Shown here piece after piece: positions 38,357-50,508 of a stretch of 64,000 nt of DNA. Each line of letters begins with the position of its first letter. The first letter of the stretch is position 1. Position numbers and translations under genes: made by a program. This DNA comes from Fagopyrum homotropicum (Eukaryota; Streptophyta; Magnoliopsida; Caryophyllales; Polygonaceae): positions 141,852,494 to 141,916,493 of the forward strand of contig BSWB01000005.1 in the NCBI GenBank assembly GCA_033239125.1, written 5' to 3'. Under the pieces are notes generated by a model that saw only the letters and a program-made list of their open reading frames with translations, was not told the DNA's origin and made no database searches.

Positions 38357-39820
38357 ATGGAGTTCTACCCCTATCCGCCTTCTCAAACCCTTTCTTTTTC
38401 TTCTTCAATCTTTTCTAATTTGATTGATAGGGTTAGAGATAATCGCAACTTTACCATCTCTTCGATCCTTGGCCACCTCGTATCCGTCGTTTTCACCTGC
38501 TGCTTCGCATTGGGTTTGTCTAATCTCTTAATCTTTAAATTGCTTGTTTATTCTTCATGGGGTTTCCGTTTAATGATCTGGGTTTGCTTCTGATTTGAGA
38601 ATTACACATGGATGGGTTCAATTTACATGGGTTTTCCTAATTTTGGATCTTCAATTTTGGTTGTTAGTCGGCAATTGAGTTTTTTTCTTCTCTTTTTTAA
38701 TAGTTCCCTTCCCGACATTCGGTGTTTGGTGAGATTTAGGCTTGAGTTTTTATATGAGACAAATTATTTTGTTTTTTGACCAAAAGGAGATGAATTTTAG
38801 CTTGTATAAAAAACAAACGAACTGGGATTTCCCCTTGTATTTAGGCTATTTGGCTAGTATAGTGTACATATTACTTGTAGGCTAAATCAATTGGAAATTG
38901 TATTACTTGCAGTTGGGACTTTGCTTGGATTTATGACCGGAGCTTTGATTGGTCAAGAAACAGAAAGTGGATTCATAAGAGGAGCGGCCATTGGAGCAAT
39001 ATCTGGTGCTGTCTTTTCGCTTGAGGTCTTTGAATCATCTGTTGTTCTTTGGCAATCCGATGAATCCGGTATTGGTTGTCTCCTTTACCTGGTAATTCTT
39101 GCAACTTTGCCCTTGTTTTTGTATGTTAGTATCCATTGTTGCACAGAGTCTCATTGTATTTTCGATTTGTTTCAGATTGATGTCCTTGCAAGCCTTTTGA
39201 ATGGGAGGCTAGTCCGTGAGCGGATTGGGCCGGCGATGTTGAGTGCTGTTCAGAGCCAGGTATAACACGGATTCTTCTTATTCACTAGTTTCATTTTTGT
39301 AGGTAGATTAGTTTTAAGGGCTGATTTATGATTACAAAAAGTAAAAGTTGAACTGAAGAATTTGTTTGGTATATTTCTAGCAAGATCAATTGTAATGTGT
39401 TTAACTAATACCTTGTTATCTCAATTGATCAGATGGGCGCCGTTGAATCGAGCTATGAAGACATTACTAATATCTTTGATATTGGTGGAGCCAAGGGTTT
39501 ATCAGGAGATATAGTAGCAAAGATCCCAATTACTAAAATCACAAAGGAAGATACCGAGGATTCCTCAGGAGAGAAAGTGTCCTGTTCCGTATGCCTACAG
39601 GTTCTTCATCATCTCTAATTCTAATATATCAGTTAAGTGTAAAGAAATGTGCAACAATCTAACTCAAGTGTTTCTGATTGGTGTAATGTTATTTCAGGAC
39701 TTTCAGATTGGAGAAACCGTTCGAAGCTTGCCTCAATGTCATCACATGTTCCATCTTCCTTGCATTGATAAATGGCTAATCAGACACGGTTCTTGTCCGC
39801 TATGCAGGAGGGATATGTAA
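38357..39820 (+). CDS. RING-H2 NEP1-interacting-protein-like membrane E3 ligase, 236 aa, 5 exons
   Basis: Exons: 38357..38513, 38913..39091, 39176..39259, 39433..39600, 39698..39820, all GT-AG, joining to 236 codons (Arabidopsis NIP1 is about 237). Hydrophobic stretches lie at about residues 35-60 (LGHLVSVVFTCCFALVGTL) and 70-110. Exon 2 has GALIGQETESGFIRGAAIGA, nearly invariant in NIP proteins, and exon 3 has RLVRERIGPAMLSAVQSQ. The RING-H2 uses C191, C194, C210, H212, H215, C218, C229 and C232. Family knowledge: NIP1/NIP2 sit in plastid or thylakoid membranes and bind the phage-type polymerase RPOTmp; RING activity suggests a ubiquitin E3. The start at 38357 (MEFYPYPPSQ) is preferred to an upstream in-frame start at 38252, because it gives family-like length. 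Confidence 0.93.
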
Positions 39821-42170
39821 TGTCACTCTTCTTGTACATTTTTAATCCCATGACGACGATTTTCTTGCTTGTCACTGATCCCATGTTGTTCCTTTTTACT
39901 TATTGAGAAACTTCTATACTCACCTCCACTTCTTCTAGGAACACCAATGTGGAATAGTTTTAGTAAGCTTATTGTCATTGTAATCTCTGCTGTATAATGA
40001 GTTTCAATGGTTTGTGTATAAAAAGGAAGAAAGGAAAATTTTGAGCTTTGGTTGTTCTTGCTTGTGAGCTCTGATTCTTGTTCATTACTTCTGCTAAGCA
40101 TGTTTTGTGTTGGTGGTCCATTAATTACACTTTTGATTAATTTTGTGTATCTGGTAGTTGGAATTTTCAGATGTTATAATGATGATTTTGTCTATGAAAA
40201 CACAATTTTGAAGTCTTTTTCTTCCCGTTTTTGGAAGAGCAATAAATTGTGGGGCAAAAAGAGAAAAAAAAGAAAAAATGAAGGAAAACAAAAGCAACAT
40301 TAGTGCATTTACTTTCATGGTCCCATGACTCCTATTCTTAGGTATTGCAGGATGAAGAGATATGAATTCAACCCATTGTGTGTATTTACTCTTTGGGTCC
40401 CAACCTCCCCATTGTCTGCAATCTACCCTATTGTGTTTCATGTACATCCATTCTAAGGCACATAGAATTCATTTCAGTGGATGATAATTCTGCAAGCAAA
40501 AGGGTCCCATATCTGTTGTTTTGAACATGACACTACTTCTGCTTGCTTAGTGCTCACTGAAGAAACAAGATATGGTGTCCTTGAACAATTAGGTCTATAC
40601 GGCGTTGTTTAGGAATAATGTTGTCTTCATTAGTCCTATAGACAGATTATGGTTCAAGCCCGGCTGGTACTGGATCCGGTATCGCCTCCTGTACGGTGAA
40701 GGTTGCAGTTCATCAATGTAAAGGAGGGCCAGTGGGAGGATCAGACAGAAGGGCAATCCTGATCTTGGGAGTAAATGGTAGGGGTCCTTTCTTGAAAACC
40801 ATCTTTTTCTTGGTTAAAGGGCAACATGGGTCAAGGATTTTGTAAATCCTCTTAACTCTATGCCATAAATATTGGTGGTTTAGAAAATGGCAAGCAGGTA
40901 AATCTAAGAATGTCAGGATTGAAGCTTGATTCTGAACAATCTGTGGAATTGTGTTTGAACCTGGTGGCTAGGGATAGAAATCAGTTGAACACACATGAGT
41001 CAGCTTGTGTGTAAGGAGAAAGAAAGATGACATTTTTACCAGAAGAAGAAGATAAATTAGGGTTTTGGATTGGCAATAACTGTCTTAAATGTGACACTCC
41101 CAAATTCTGTGAAAAACACAAAAATACAACTCCCTGTGTATAGATTGTACACACAGTTTCATTTTCAAAATAGAAAAAAATGTATATTTTTACTAAATTG
41201 TGCACTTTTCATATTTATAAAATATGCATTTTTACATTTTATGATCAACATTTCTCGACCATTGAATCCCTTTAAAATAAAAAATGGACCACTGAACTAA
41301 ATTAGGGGTTTGGTTCTCGTCCATGATGAAAATCGAATGATAATCGTTAAGATGTGTGGATATATTGACTTACATCGAGATACGTTGAGAAGGTGAAATA
41401 AAATTTAATTAAAATTTTAATATTAAGTTGTGAATTTGAATGGCCAACTTTTGTTGAAAGTTCTAGTAAATTCTGCATATCTTTTATTTTGGTACACATA
41501 AAATAAAGACATAAGACAGTGAATGTAATAAATGCTAAATTTAATGAAACACTGATCACGTGAAATTCCACAGCCTAAAATAGAGGTAACACATCAACAT
41601 TATATTGATGAAATTGCATATGAACCTTGAACATCTTCATCACCTTCAATCTGATTGAAGGTGATCATGTCTCTGCATGTGATCTTCCTACTTTTCAACT
41701 GTTTCCACATTGAAACTCCTCATTCTTTTCATCCACAAAAAATACAAAATAATGAAAACGATTTATAAATGTAAAAATTGTAAAAATAGATTTATGTGAG
41801 TTATATCTTAACAGGTTTGAAACAAGCTAAACAGCTAGCAACAGTAGCATTCCTATTTTCTGCTATACATGTGAGTTGAAGATAAGAAGTCTTATGATCT
41901 CTCAACTGTCTACTTTAATAAACTTTCCCATTGAATTTTATGATCATAAAAAGAAATTCTACTGAATTTGTTATTTATTAGTTTTCCATCTTTGCTTCTG
42001 AAAATGATGTTTGCCTTCCTTTTGTAGCTGTACACAGTTTGATGATCAATCAACTTTATCGAGCCTCCACTAGAAATATAATGAAAACTACTAGTTAAAC
42101 AAGAACATACACACAATTTTAGTGGTTCTCCACGCCCAGAAGTGTTTTGAATTACCAAGTAGGATAATTC
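39821..42170. other. 3' UTR of the RING gene, then intergenic DNA
   Basis: 39821-about 40050 is probably the 3' UTR. The rest is AT-rich with no protein-like ORF. Confidence 0.45.
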
Positions 42171-42176
42171 AGCTAA

Positions 42177-42340
42177 GGGTCCGTTTAGCATGCATGATAG
42201 ATTATTTTGGGATTATTATTTTCAATAATCTCCCAATAATCTGATAATTCATGTGTATGGGGATACTTTTTTGGGCAAAAAATATCTGGCTATAATAATC
42301 TCCATGATAATCCCATAAAAAGGACTCACCAAACGGACCC
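42177..42340. mobile_element. PIF/Harbinger (Tourist-like) MITE, 164 bp, TAA duplication
   Basis: GGGTCCGTTTAGCATG at the left and the complement ...CACCAAACGGACCC at the right; inner arms GATAGATTATTTTGGGATTA / TAATCTCCATGATAATCCCA. TAA flanks both ends (42174-42176 and 42341-42343). Confidence 0.85.
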
Positions 42341-42588
42341 TAAATGCCTTAATCGATACCCAAATCAAATAGAATGGATGAAAACATATTCAAGTCATAT
42401 CAACAGTGTATACCAAATGCCTTAATCGATACCCAGATGGTCTTTATCATTTTTACTTGATATAAACATAAGATTACTTTCACTCAAATTTGACATATGT
42501 AACATTCCATGAAAAGTTTGACATATGAACATAAAATATACTTTCATTCAAAATCCTGCAGCAGCTATTGAGGTTATTCAATATCTCC

Positions 42589-44766
42589 TCAATGATGACC
42601 ATTTGAATTCTCACAGAATGTCACAAGATCAGCATACAATCTCACTGAAGCCCTGGAAAAATCAGTCAAAGACTCGAAAACTGACAAAAATCCCATCTTA
42701 AGTCCATCAAAAGTAGCTGCTTGTGTTCTTTCAATGCTGCTCTGATGTTTCACCTTCTCAGATTCAAGTCTCATACTCAGTAAATCCATGATGTTTTTAC
42801 CAACAGTAAATTCTTCAGCTGAATTCCTTGCTTTCCCGCGAAACTTCAGTATAGATGTTGTTTTTACTGCAAGAGACTTCCTGTCCATCTCCTTTACTAA
42901 TCCAGCAAGCTTCTTCTCGGCTTCATGCTCTTCGCCTTGTTGAATCCATATATCATGTAAATCCTTCACCAAGGATTTCATGGAGAATTTCACTTCTTTT
43001 ACAGGAAGTTTCTCCAATGAAGTCAACCAGTTCCGGCACGCAATGAGCAATGTAGGCCCATTGAAGCGGGAGGATTTGGATCCTGAATCAATGAGCTTGG
43101 ACAACCATCCACAAAGACACATAACATAGGCTTTTTGTGTTGTAAAATAGTCTAAGAATGAAGATTGCCAGTTTCTGAGTTCTTTCTCTAGCTGAAGAGT
43201 TGCAAGACGACGAGAGTCATTGCAAAGCTTTCCATTCATGACAGAGTTAAAGCATTTAACTTCAGAGATTATCTTGCATTGTGTTTCATGAGATTCAGAC
43301 ATTATCTTCCAAGTTCTCATTAACCTACATAATATAAAGAAGGTAAAAATTCCAGGATAATCTTACATAACATTCATGCTTGAATTTTCCTTACCCATGT
43401 AGCAGCTCGACGAGCTGAGGTTGCAACTCTTCATCTCTCAGCTTCTCAATTTGTTTAGAGATCGACTCAACACTTCGCGTTGCAACCATAATTCGGTTAT
43501 ACAAATGTATGACTGCAGCTGTCTCTTTTGAAGGGCTAAAGCTATCTTTCGGTACCCCTTGCTGGTGTTTCAGCTGTGAGCACTTTTGCTTATAAGATTT
43601 CCTGGTTATCTCTGCAGCCTTTTATAGATCACATTTTTCTAAAGTCAGAATATGAACAAAGTTTATAAACATGGTGACAATTGGGGATGACAATGGATTT
43701 GATAATGCTCATTATAAGCACCATAATTACTTCATACAACTTACCTTAACCTCATCATAGAGCTTCTTTTCCCAGGCATAAAGTCTTCCTAAGGTTAATG
43801 AGTGGCTCCCAGACTCCATACCACCACTACCATCAAAGAGTTCAGTGCTCGAGTCCGTCCCAGTTGAAGAGCTTTTGGAACTCGGTGAGAGTAAGCTTTT
43901 GCTTGATGAAGACTGAGAAGACGGCGAACGGTTCCATGTATTTGTCTGGATAAGTCTACTTGATTTCTCTACATGGCATAGAAGACACAAATGTTAAATT
44001 TTGATCACAATTATAGTAAGAAAAAACCCATTCAGTAGCAGCATTGATATTTAGATTAGTGAACAAAGAATGCATAGGTTCAACACCAATAAAATGAAAA
44101 ATTTTGATCAAACCCACCTTTGGTTTCCTCCATTATAGGCTGCAAATGAGGTTTGCTCACCTCTAACATCCTTGAAACAACAAACCCAGATTCATAAGCA
44201 CAAATAAAATGCTTCTCCAAATCCTTCAAAGCAAATAGCAATTCCCTTCCATTACCATCAACTTTCCCCAAAATTTTAGTCCCAATTTTACCACTTTTTC
44301 TCTTCTTCACATCCAATTTCTCCTTCTTCATAGGCAAAGACATTGAAATTGGTGGTGGTGGTGGATTGTCAAGAATATTAAAGAAATCCCATCCAATTTC
44401 TTTCGTTTGGGAGGGCATTAATGGACGATTATCGCCATAGAAATGCTCACAAAGCTCTCCACTTTCTTCTTCTACTTCAGATAACCCAGAATCATCCGAC
44501 CATGAATCAGATGATGTTTGCACTAAATCTTGTTGGGTATCAACTGAATTTTGACTTTGATTTGTGGGTGGACTTATTTCTGAGAAGCGAGCTATAAACA
44601 CTCCAATGGCGGAAGAAACAGCGCAGAGAGAATGCACGTACTTACAATGCGCCTCCGCAAACGCCTTCCTCCGCTCCACAGCTGCCTTAGCGAGTCGTTT
44701 CCGGTCTCCACAGAGGGATACGACATCGTTTGGAGCATCTTCCTTCTTCGAAAACCTGCAACCCAT
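42589..44766 (-). CDS. DUF630/DUF632 protein (NRG2-like family), 610 aa, 4 exons
   Basis: Exons (minus): 44766..44118, 43968..43745, 43618..43395, 43324..42589, with matched phases (1, 1, 0-based joins give 611 codons including stop). The N-terminus MGCRFSKKEDAPNDVVSLCG followed by DRKRLAKAAVERRKAFAEAH is DUF630; Gly2 and Cys3 fit N-myristoylation and palmitoylation, so membrane attachment is likely. A Ser/Asp/Glu-rich linker with a PPPPP run follows. DUF632 starts near residue 270: LGRLYAWEKKLYDEVK, then HLYNRIMVATRSVESISKQI, LRDEELQPQLVELL, WQSSFLDYFTTQKAYV. Predicted helices and coiled coils dominate. Arabidopsis relatives (NRG2, RLP and others) act in nitrate signalling or leaf development; the exact orthologue is not assigned. 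Confidence 0.92.
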
Positions 44767-45209
44767 ATGCTCAAACTGGTAATCTAATCACGAAATTCCA
44801 ATGTTTTTCTATCTTCTCTTGCTTATATCTCAATTTGGGTTATGCTAAATTTGACAAATGAGCATTCGATTGATATTATTGCATGTCTGAAAAAGATGGA
44901 ATTTTGGTGATCCCTATGGGAAAATGAGAGGTGGATGACGATTCATGCCATAGTAGTAGAGTGTACTATTCCACGAGTGGGTAGCTAGGAGTGTCGTTAG
45001 GGAGTCATGATCATGAGTGTAGTGAGCAAAAATAGTGGATAAATTTGTCTAATTTTCGAAAAATAGCCCCATTTATAGGATAAATTGCAGAATATATCCT
45101 ATATATTGCAGAATATGAGTTTTTGCCTCATTGATATTTAGATGGCATTTCATTTATAAGTTCTCAAATGTTTAATCTTACAACGGTTGGTAGCTTCCAA
45201 AAATAGAAT
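44767..45209. other. 5' UTR/promoter of the DUF630/632 gene and intergenic DNA
   Basis: Assigned by position. No clear TATA box. Confidence 0.35.
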
Positions 45210-45375
45210 AGAAACAATTTGGTTTACTAGGCTTTTTCTAGTTTTGTGTTTAGTAAATGTATCCTTGAGAGAATAGTGTGTAGAGTTTGAGAATAAATAC
45301 AAAAGGTTAGGGTATATTTACTTAATTGAAACATTAAAAAGCCTAGTTAGTGCTATAGTTTTTCAAAAAAGCCTA
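45210..45375. mobile_element. Small MITE, copy 2 (partner at 24762-24915)
   Basis: TTACTAGGCTTTTTCTAG...TTTAGTAAATGTATCC and the complementary GGTATATTTACTTAATTG...AAAAAGCCTAGTT. The ends are better preserved than at 24.8 kb. Confidence 0.7.
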
Positions 45376-45820
45376 GTTAACAAAATTGTCCCAAAAAATA
45401 TGAGTTTTTGCCTCATTACATGCAAAAATAAAGTGCAAATTTTATGAGTGGTAATATAGTATAGAGGATATTCAGTAAGAAACATAGTGAAAAATGAGAC
45501 AAAGAAAGCATATTGTAATTAAATTTGTGGGGTTGGATTCCAGCCTTGCAACTCTTTGTATGAATCAATGAATGCATATCTTAGGGTTTTTCTTTTAATA
45601 CAAAGTTGTATTTGTGGAGGTCTTTTGGATAAATATTTTGTAAAGTAATTTTATGAGTCTATATTTTTTAGGATTAGAATATAATCTAGAGAGAAATCGA
45701 ATACGAGAATATATAGATTGTTCACTTTACCACGAATCTATCACTAAATTTGGGACACTATGTCAACTTAGAGTTTTATGCTATATTTTGTGATAACGAT
45801 CATAATAATCGGTAGACGTT
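45376..45820. other. AT-rich intergenic DNA
   Basis: No feature seen. Confidence 0.3.
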
Positions 45821-45822
45821 CA

Positions 45823-46350
45823 GGTGCGGCTGCTAATTTACAGTACGGGCGTGCGGCTGAACGTACAGCCGACACGTGCCCCGAGAAAAAAAAAAGAAAA
45901 TTTTTTTTCCCTTTCAGAAACGAATGAAAATTTATTTGAACTACCATGTTATAATTTATGCACTATTCTCCTATAAACTTTGAACTATTCCCATATAATT
46001 CATAAACCATTACTTCTTAATATATTATATCAAATTATTTATAAATTAATCCTTTGTATGTTATGAACTATTCAATTGTAATTCACGAACTATCATTTTA
46101 TAAGTTATGCACTATCCTTTATAAATTTTGCACTTTGAACTATTCTATTATAATTCATGAACTATTCTATTATAATTCATGAACTATCCTTTTATAAGTT
46201 ATGAATTATTCCTTAATAAGTTTTGAACTATTTCTTTCACTCGTTTCTGGAGGATTTTAAAAATTAAAAAAAAATTTCCCGGGACACGTGTCGGCTTTAC
46301 GTTCAGCCGCACGCCCGTACCGGAATAATATGTTTTACCTAAACAGCACC
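45823..46350. mobile_element. Fold-back element, 528 bp, with GC-rich inverted arms
   Basis: The left arm has GTACGGGCGTGCGGCTGAAC and GCCGACACGTGCCCCG. The right arm (46281-46322) is its near-perfect complement (GACACGTGTCGGCTTTACGT...ACGCCCGTAC). Outer ends GGTGCGGCTG / CAGCACC are weakly inverted. CAGAAACGAATGAAAA (45916) and TTTCACTCGTTTCTGG (46235) are also inverted. The AT-rich core repeats TAATTCATGAACTATTCTAT. No target duplication found. Confidence 0.75.
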
Positions 46351-46429
46351 CTATAATAATCAATGTTATATAAATAGATTAAAAATAGCTAAGATAAAAA
46401 CTCTAGAAATATAATATATTAGGCCTAAG

Positions 46430-46765
46430 ACAAGATTTTAATAAACTTGGGTGCTAAACCTAAACCGCCGGTTTAGCAACCTAAACCTAAATCGAGAAAA
46501 ATCAAACCGGCAGTTTAAGTTTAACCTAAACCGTCGGTTTGCTAGGCGGTTTGTAAAAAAAAAAAAAAGAAATTAAAAGAAAAAAGGAAAACCGGACCAA
46601 ACCGACGGTTTGAGGGCCAATCCTTAACTGGCGGTTTAGGTTTGGCCGACGATCAAACTAACCTAAACTGTTGACCGCCGGTTTGATCAAACCTAAACCC
46701 GCCGGCATGGGCCTGTTTGGGAAACCGCTTGTTCGGCGGTTTAGCCCAAACCGAACCCATGTCTA
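46430..46765. repeat. AAACCGCCGGTTTAG motif island
   Basis: Dense short variants of ACCTAAACC, CGCCGGTTT and GGCGGTTTAGG on both strands. Confidence 0.65.
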
Positions 46766-47480
46766 AATTTTAATATACGATACATCAAGCTTTACAATCC
46801 AACCTTTTCATCATAATTTGGATGATTTTTATATCGTTCGTGCAAGTTTGTTAGTTTTGCATATATCGTTTTTTGTTTGTATACTTATAATAATATTAAT
46901 ATATTTGTGTATTTTGAAACACGTGGTGGGTGAAACGTGAAACATTCACACATTGATAATAAATGGATAACAGACGATTGGTTTTAAGTGAAACCTCATT
47001 AAACTTATGTGTTGGGTTCCGACATAACGTGTATGTGGCTCGGACGTGCGAAAATCTCACGTGAACTTCGACCCGCTGAATATAAACACATTTGGAAACC
47101 CTGGGGCACCGAACCTACCTTAACCTAGGAACTCATATAAAACATTGCTCGACTAGTTTGGCTAAAATAACATTATAGGGGTGTTATATTAGCCAAGTTA
47201 CTCGAAATCGGCTCAAAAAATTCGGCCCAAACTTGTTCACCTTCTAAATAAAAGCGAATATAGACAAAATTTAAGTCTCGTCTAAAATTTGGGATCAAAC
47301 TCAACTCGTTATAGATAAGTTGGGTTTGAGAATATCCATATTTGGCTCGTACAATGGCTATAAGCAACCGACGGTATGAGAGGCGTGCATGGTCAATTGA
47401 ACCGACAGTCAAATTAATCTAATTTTATTTTTCTTAATGGTATAAACATATGTTTTTTCTTTTCTAAAAAATTATAACTA
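46766..47480. other. AT-rich intergenic DNA
   Basis: No gene seen. GGCTCGTACAATGGC and related words near 47345 may start the next island. Confidence 0.3.
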
Positions 47481-47990
47481 CCCGTAAGGTGCAAGTCGGG
47501 CCAGTCCGGCCCGGTTTATCCAGGCCACAAACGTTGTCAATGCCCACCCATGTAAAAAGTGAGTGGGCCGCCGGGCCGGATGATCCGTATGTGTTTTTTT
47601 TCCCCGAAATTTATCTTTCAAAATAAGTAATATAATGTATTTAACACACACTACCAACAAGTTCTAACAACTATCAACACACAAAAATGAATAAATCAAA
47701 TACCTAAACAACAAGTTCCATTACAGTCAAGTTAGCCTATAATCTTATATTGCAAACGAGTATAATTCGTCAAAATACTTCAAACAAACTAAATGAAAAA
47801 TCAATGTGAAACTCAAAACAATATAAATTATATATATAACTATACACGTTGACCATACCCGTCCTACTAAAATGCGGGTCGGGCCGGACTAGACCCGAAC
47901 GGACCTAACTAGTTGACCATACCCGTGGTTTTTCCTAGGCGGGCGGGTGGGCTGAATGGACCGGCCCGAATTTGTACAGGTCTCTTCTAT
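47481..47990. repeat. GGCCCGG/CCGGGCC motif island, two blocks
   Basis: 47490-47590 and 47870-47985 contain GGGCCGGAC, GGCCCGG, CGGGCCGG and GGGCGGGTGGGC, separated by AT-rich DNA. Confidence 0.6.
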
Positions 47991-48389
47991 TCATGGGTCA
48001 TCTTAGTTGTCAAGTGACAAATAGTTACGAATTATGAGTAATCTTAGGCTAAACGTTTCATGGGTCTTTTATAATTTATATTGTTATAGACTCAATAAAT
48101 CCGACTTATATAACATCTTATATTGAATTGTTTTATGAGTTTTCGGGAACGGTATACATTCTAGGTGAAGAGCTAAAGTGAAATGATTAGCAAAATATTC
48201 ATCATCAACATATTTTTTCGGTGCTTATTAATCATGAATCTTTTTGAAAACATATTAAGCTCATAATTTTTACACTCTCGAGTAATAAATGAAACTGTAC
48301 CAAACAAGGCCTAAAAGTTGCTACAGTCTTGTCAAGTATCATGTCGGGTCCCACGTCCATAAGATCCCAAAAACTAGTAACTATGACCT

Positions 48390-48830
48390 ATGGGGCCTTT
48401 GGTGGCTTAGTGCATGTTTGGATGATGGCTCCAAGGTGCGTTTTTGTCAAACTTTGATTGCTTATTGTGAGAAATTGCACATGCTAAGGTGGGCTTTTCA
48501 TTTGCATTTGTAAATTGAATGAGTAGCTAACCTCATACTCTATAATTAGAGGTGACATTTATGTCGATATAAAATATCGGTATTATTTTGAGCTAAACCA
48601 GTTATGGCTCACCCGAATATAACGACACCGGCTTCGTCCAAGTACAACATTTCGAGCCTTTGGTGGCTCGAAATGTTGTACTTGGACGGTTTGGACGGCC
48701 TTTGGTGGCTTAGTGCATGTTTCGAAGAACGGTTTGGACGGCCACGGTTTGTCCTGTTTTTGGGTTGCAAGGGTCCCCAAACTGGTTCGACACGGACCGG
48801 ACGGTTTGAACAAGGTTAGGTTAATTTCTA
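48390..48830. repeat. Patchwork duplication region with a perfect 24-bp-arm hairpin
   Basis: CCTTTGGTGGCTTAGTGCAT is at about 48398 and 48697; ACGGTTTGGACGGCC recurs. A perfect inverted repeat lies at 48635-48688. Confidence 0.85.
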
Positions 48831-49121
48831 AAAGTCCATTTTGCATAAAAAAATTAAAAAATAAATACATTTTGTATGAAAAATGAGAAAACATCACCTT
48901 ACCGATAAAACTTTATGAACAATTACATATAAACGAACTAGATTTGTTTTTTTTTCGGAGTTGAAACCAGACAGACGATTAACATATTTTTGGAACATTG
49001 TCTATAACATTTCGAGCCGACATAAGATTGGGTTCAACATATTCAATTTATTAAATAAAAACATCCAAACTAGTAATTGAATAACACCACAGTGATAAGA
49101 AAAATAAGTGGCCAAAGGGAC

Positions 49122-49565
49122 ATTTTTTTTGTTAGGAGGTCTACTTCAGGAGCACTTTTTATTAATTGAAAAGAGTTAATCAGTATATCACACGGGATAG
49201 TTCGACCTCTTACATGCAATGCAATAAAAGATCAAACACACCTTCAAAAGGGTCACACAATACACTTAGTTCAAGTACCGCATCAAATGCAATACTAGCT
49301 AAATTGTCATCTACTTTATTCACCTCACGGTTGACAAGTACATACTAGATAGGAGAGGTAACAAGAGATGGTTTTCTTAAGGAGGATTGTGACCAATTGT
49401 AAATTTGTATCTAGAATATCGGATCGGCAACCATACTCCCAAGCAACTCTAAGATCGTACACTACCCCCAATTCCCCAAAGCCTTGTCATAGAAACCGTG
49501 CCAAGTATAAGTTAACCATGAATCCTCGTTGTCACTCTCCCTTGCTATTCCTAACAACCCTGCCA
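49122..49565 (-). pseudogene. Decayed LINE tail (RNase H)
   Basis: A T-run at 49123-49130 (poly(A) on the minus strand), then on the minus strand LRVAWEYGCRSDILDTNLQL and NREVNKVDDNLASIAFDAVL in different frames, with stops. Recognisable only by RNase H words. Confidence 0.65.
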
Positions 49566-50508
49566 TAGGGATCATGCAAAAGGGCCATGTTTGGATAAAA
49601 ATGATAAGATTCGATACTCTTTTGAGAATGAAGAGTCCTATCTAAAAAGATAGAAAATGAAGGCATAAACAAAGCAAAAGACCATCCAGCACACAAGGTA
49701 AGTTGACCTAAAGGAGAGGCAAGACTCTTCGCAATTTCATCTATATTGAAAATATTGGCTAAATAGTAATCATACAGTAAAGCCAATGAGACATAGCCCA
49801 ATGATCATGTAAGCAACCAAGGATGAATAAAGTTAGATAAGTGGACCAAAACACTTTCCTAACAAAAGCAACACAAGAGCAATGACAGTTCCTAGTTCCT
49901 ACCACTCTTTTCTTCATAAAGCTTTTGAGTTGTGATTCATTTAGCCTCAGTCTTCAACAATAAAAGCACAAAATGTGGGTTAAAACATAAGATTATGAAA
50001 GCTGAACTATGTTTTTTCACCAATCAACGGTTAGATCATTCAGCTTGAGTAACACGCTGTGTCGAAGCACAGCCTTGGAACACGAATACACAATTACATA
50101 AGACAAAGGCGACACGTTTAATCTACACAAGACGTGCGGTTTACAAAACCACCTACCTTCAAGAGCAAGGCAAGACAGGGGGGTGATGAAAAGAGGTGGC
50201 GGATTCATAGATTGAACTAGAACTACCACCTCAGTCTCAAGCTGTTTTTACTCAGATACATTCTTACACATTCGGTTTTTTCTTTTTCTGTGTCTCTGAA
50301 GAAGCTAAAACACATACTATGCAAGGTAAGAAGCTACATTTTACAACAAAGAATTTTAATTAGAAAACGAAAAAGGCGTTGGTCACTTAAAACCTATCTT
50401 TCTCGAAGAAGGGTATGATGTTTGATGATAGGAAGAAGAAAAAAAAGTCTGGATGACATTCTGGTGATAGTAAGTACAACAAATAAAACAAGAAACGCAC
50501 CTTTTCCA
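49566..50508. other. Intergenic DNA and probable PP2C 3' UTR
   Basis: No protein-like ORF. 50230-50508 probably includes the PP2C 3' UTR (minus). Confidence 0.4.

Noticed and set aside
45823..46350. CACGTG word in the arms as a G-box promoter element
   Set aside because: It is part of the inverted arms of a fold-back element and not next to a gene start.
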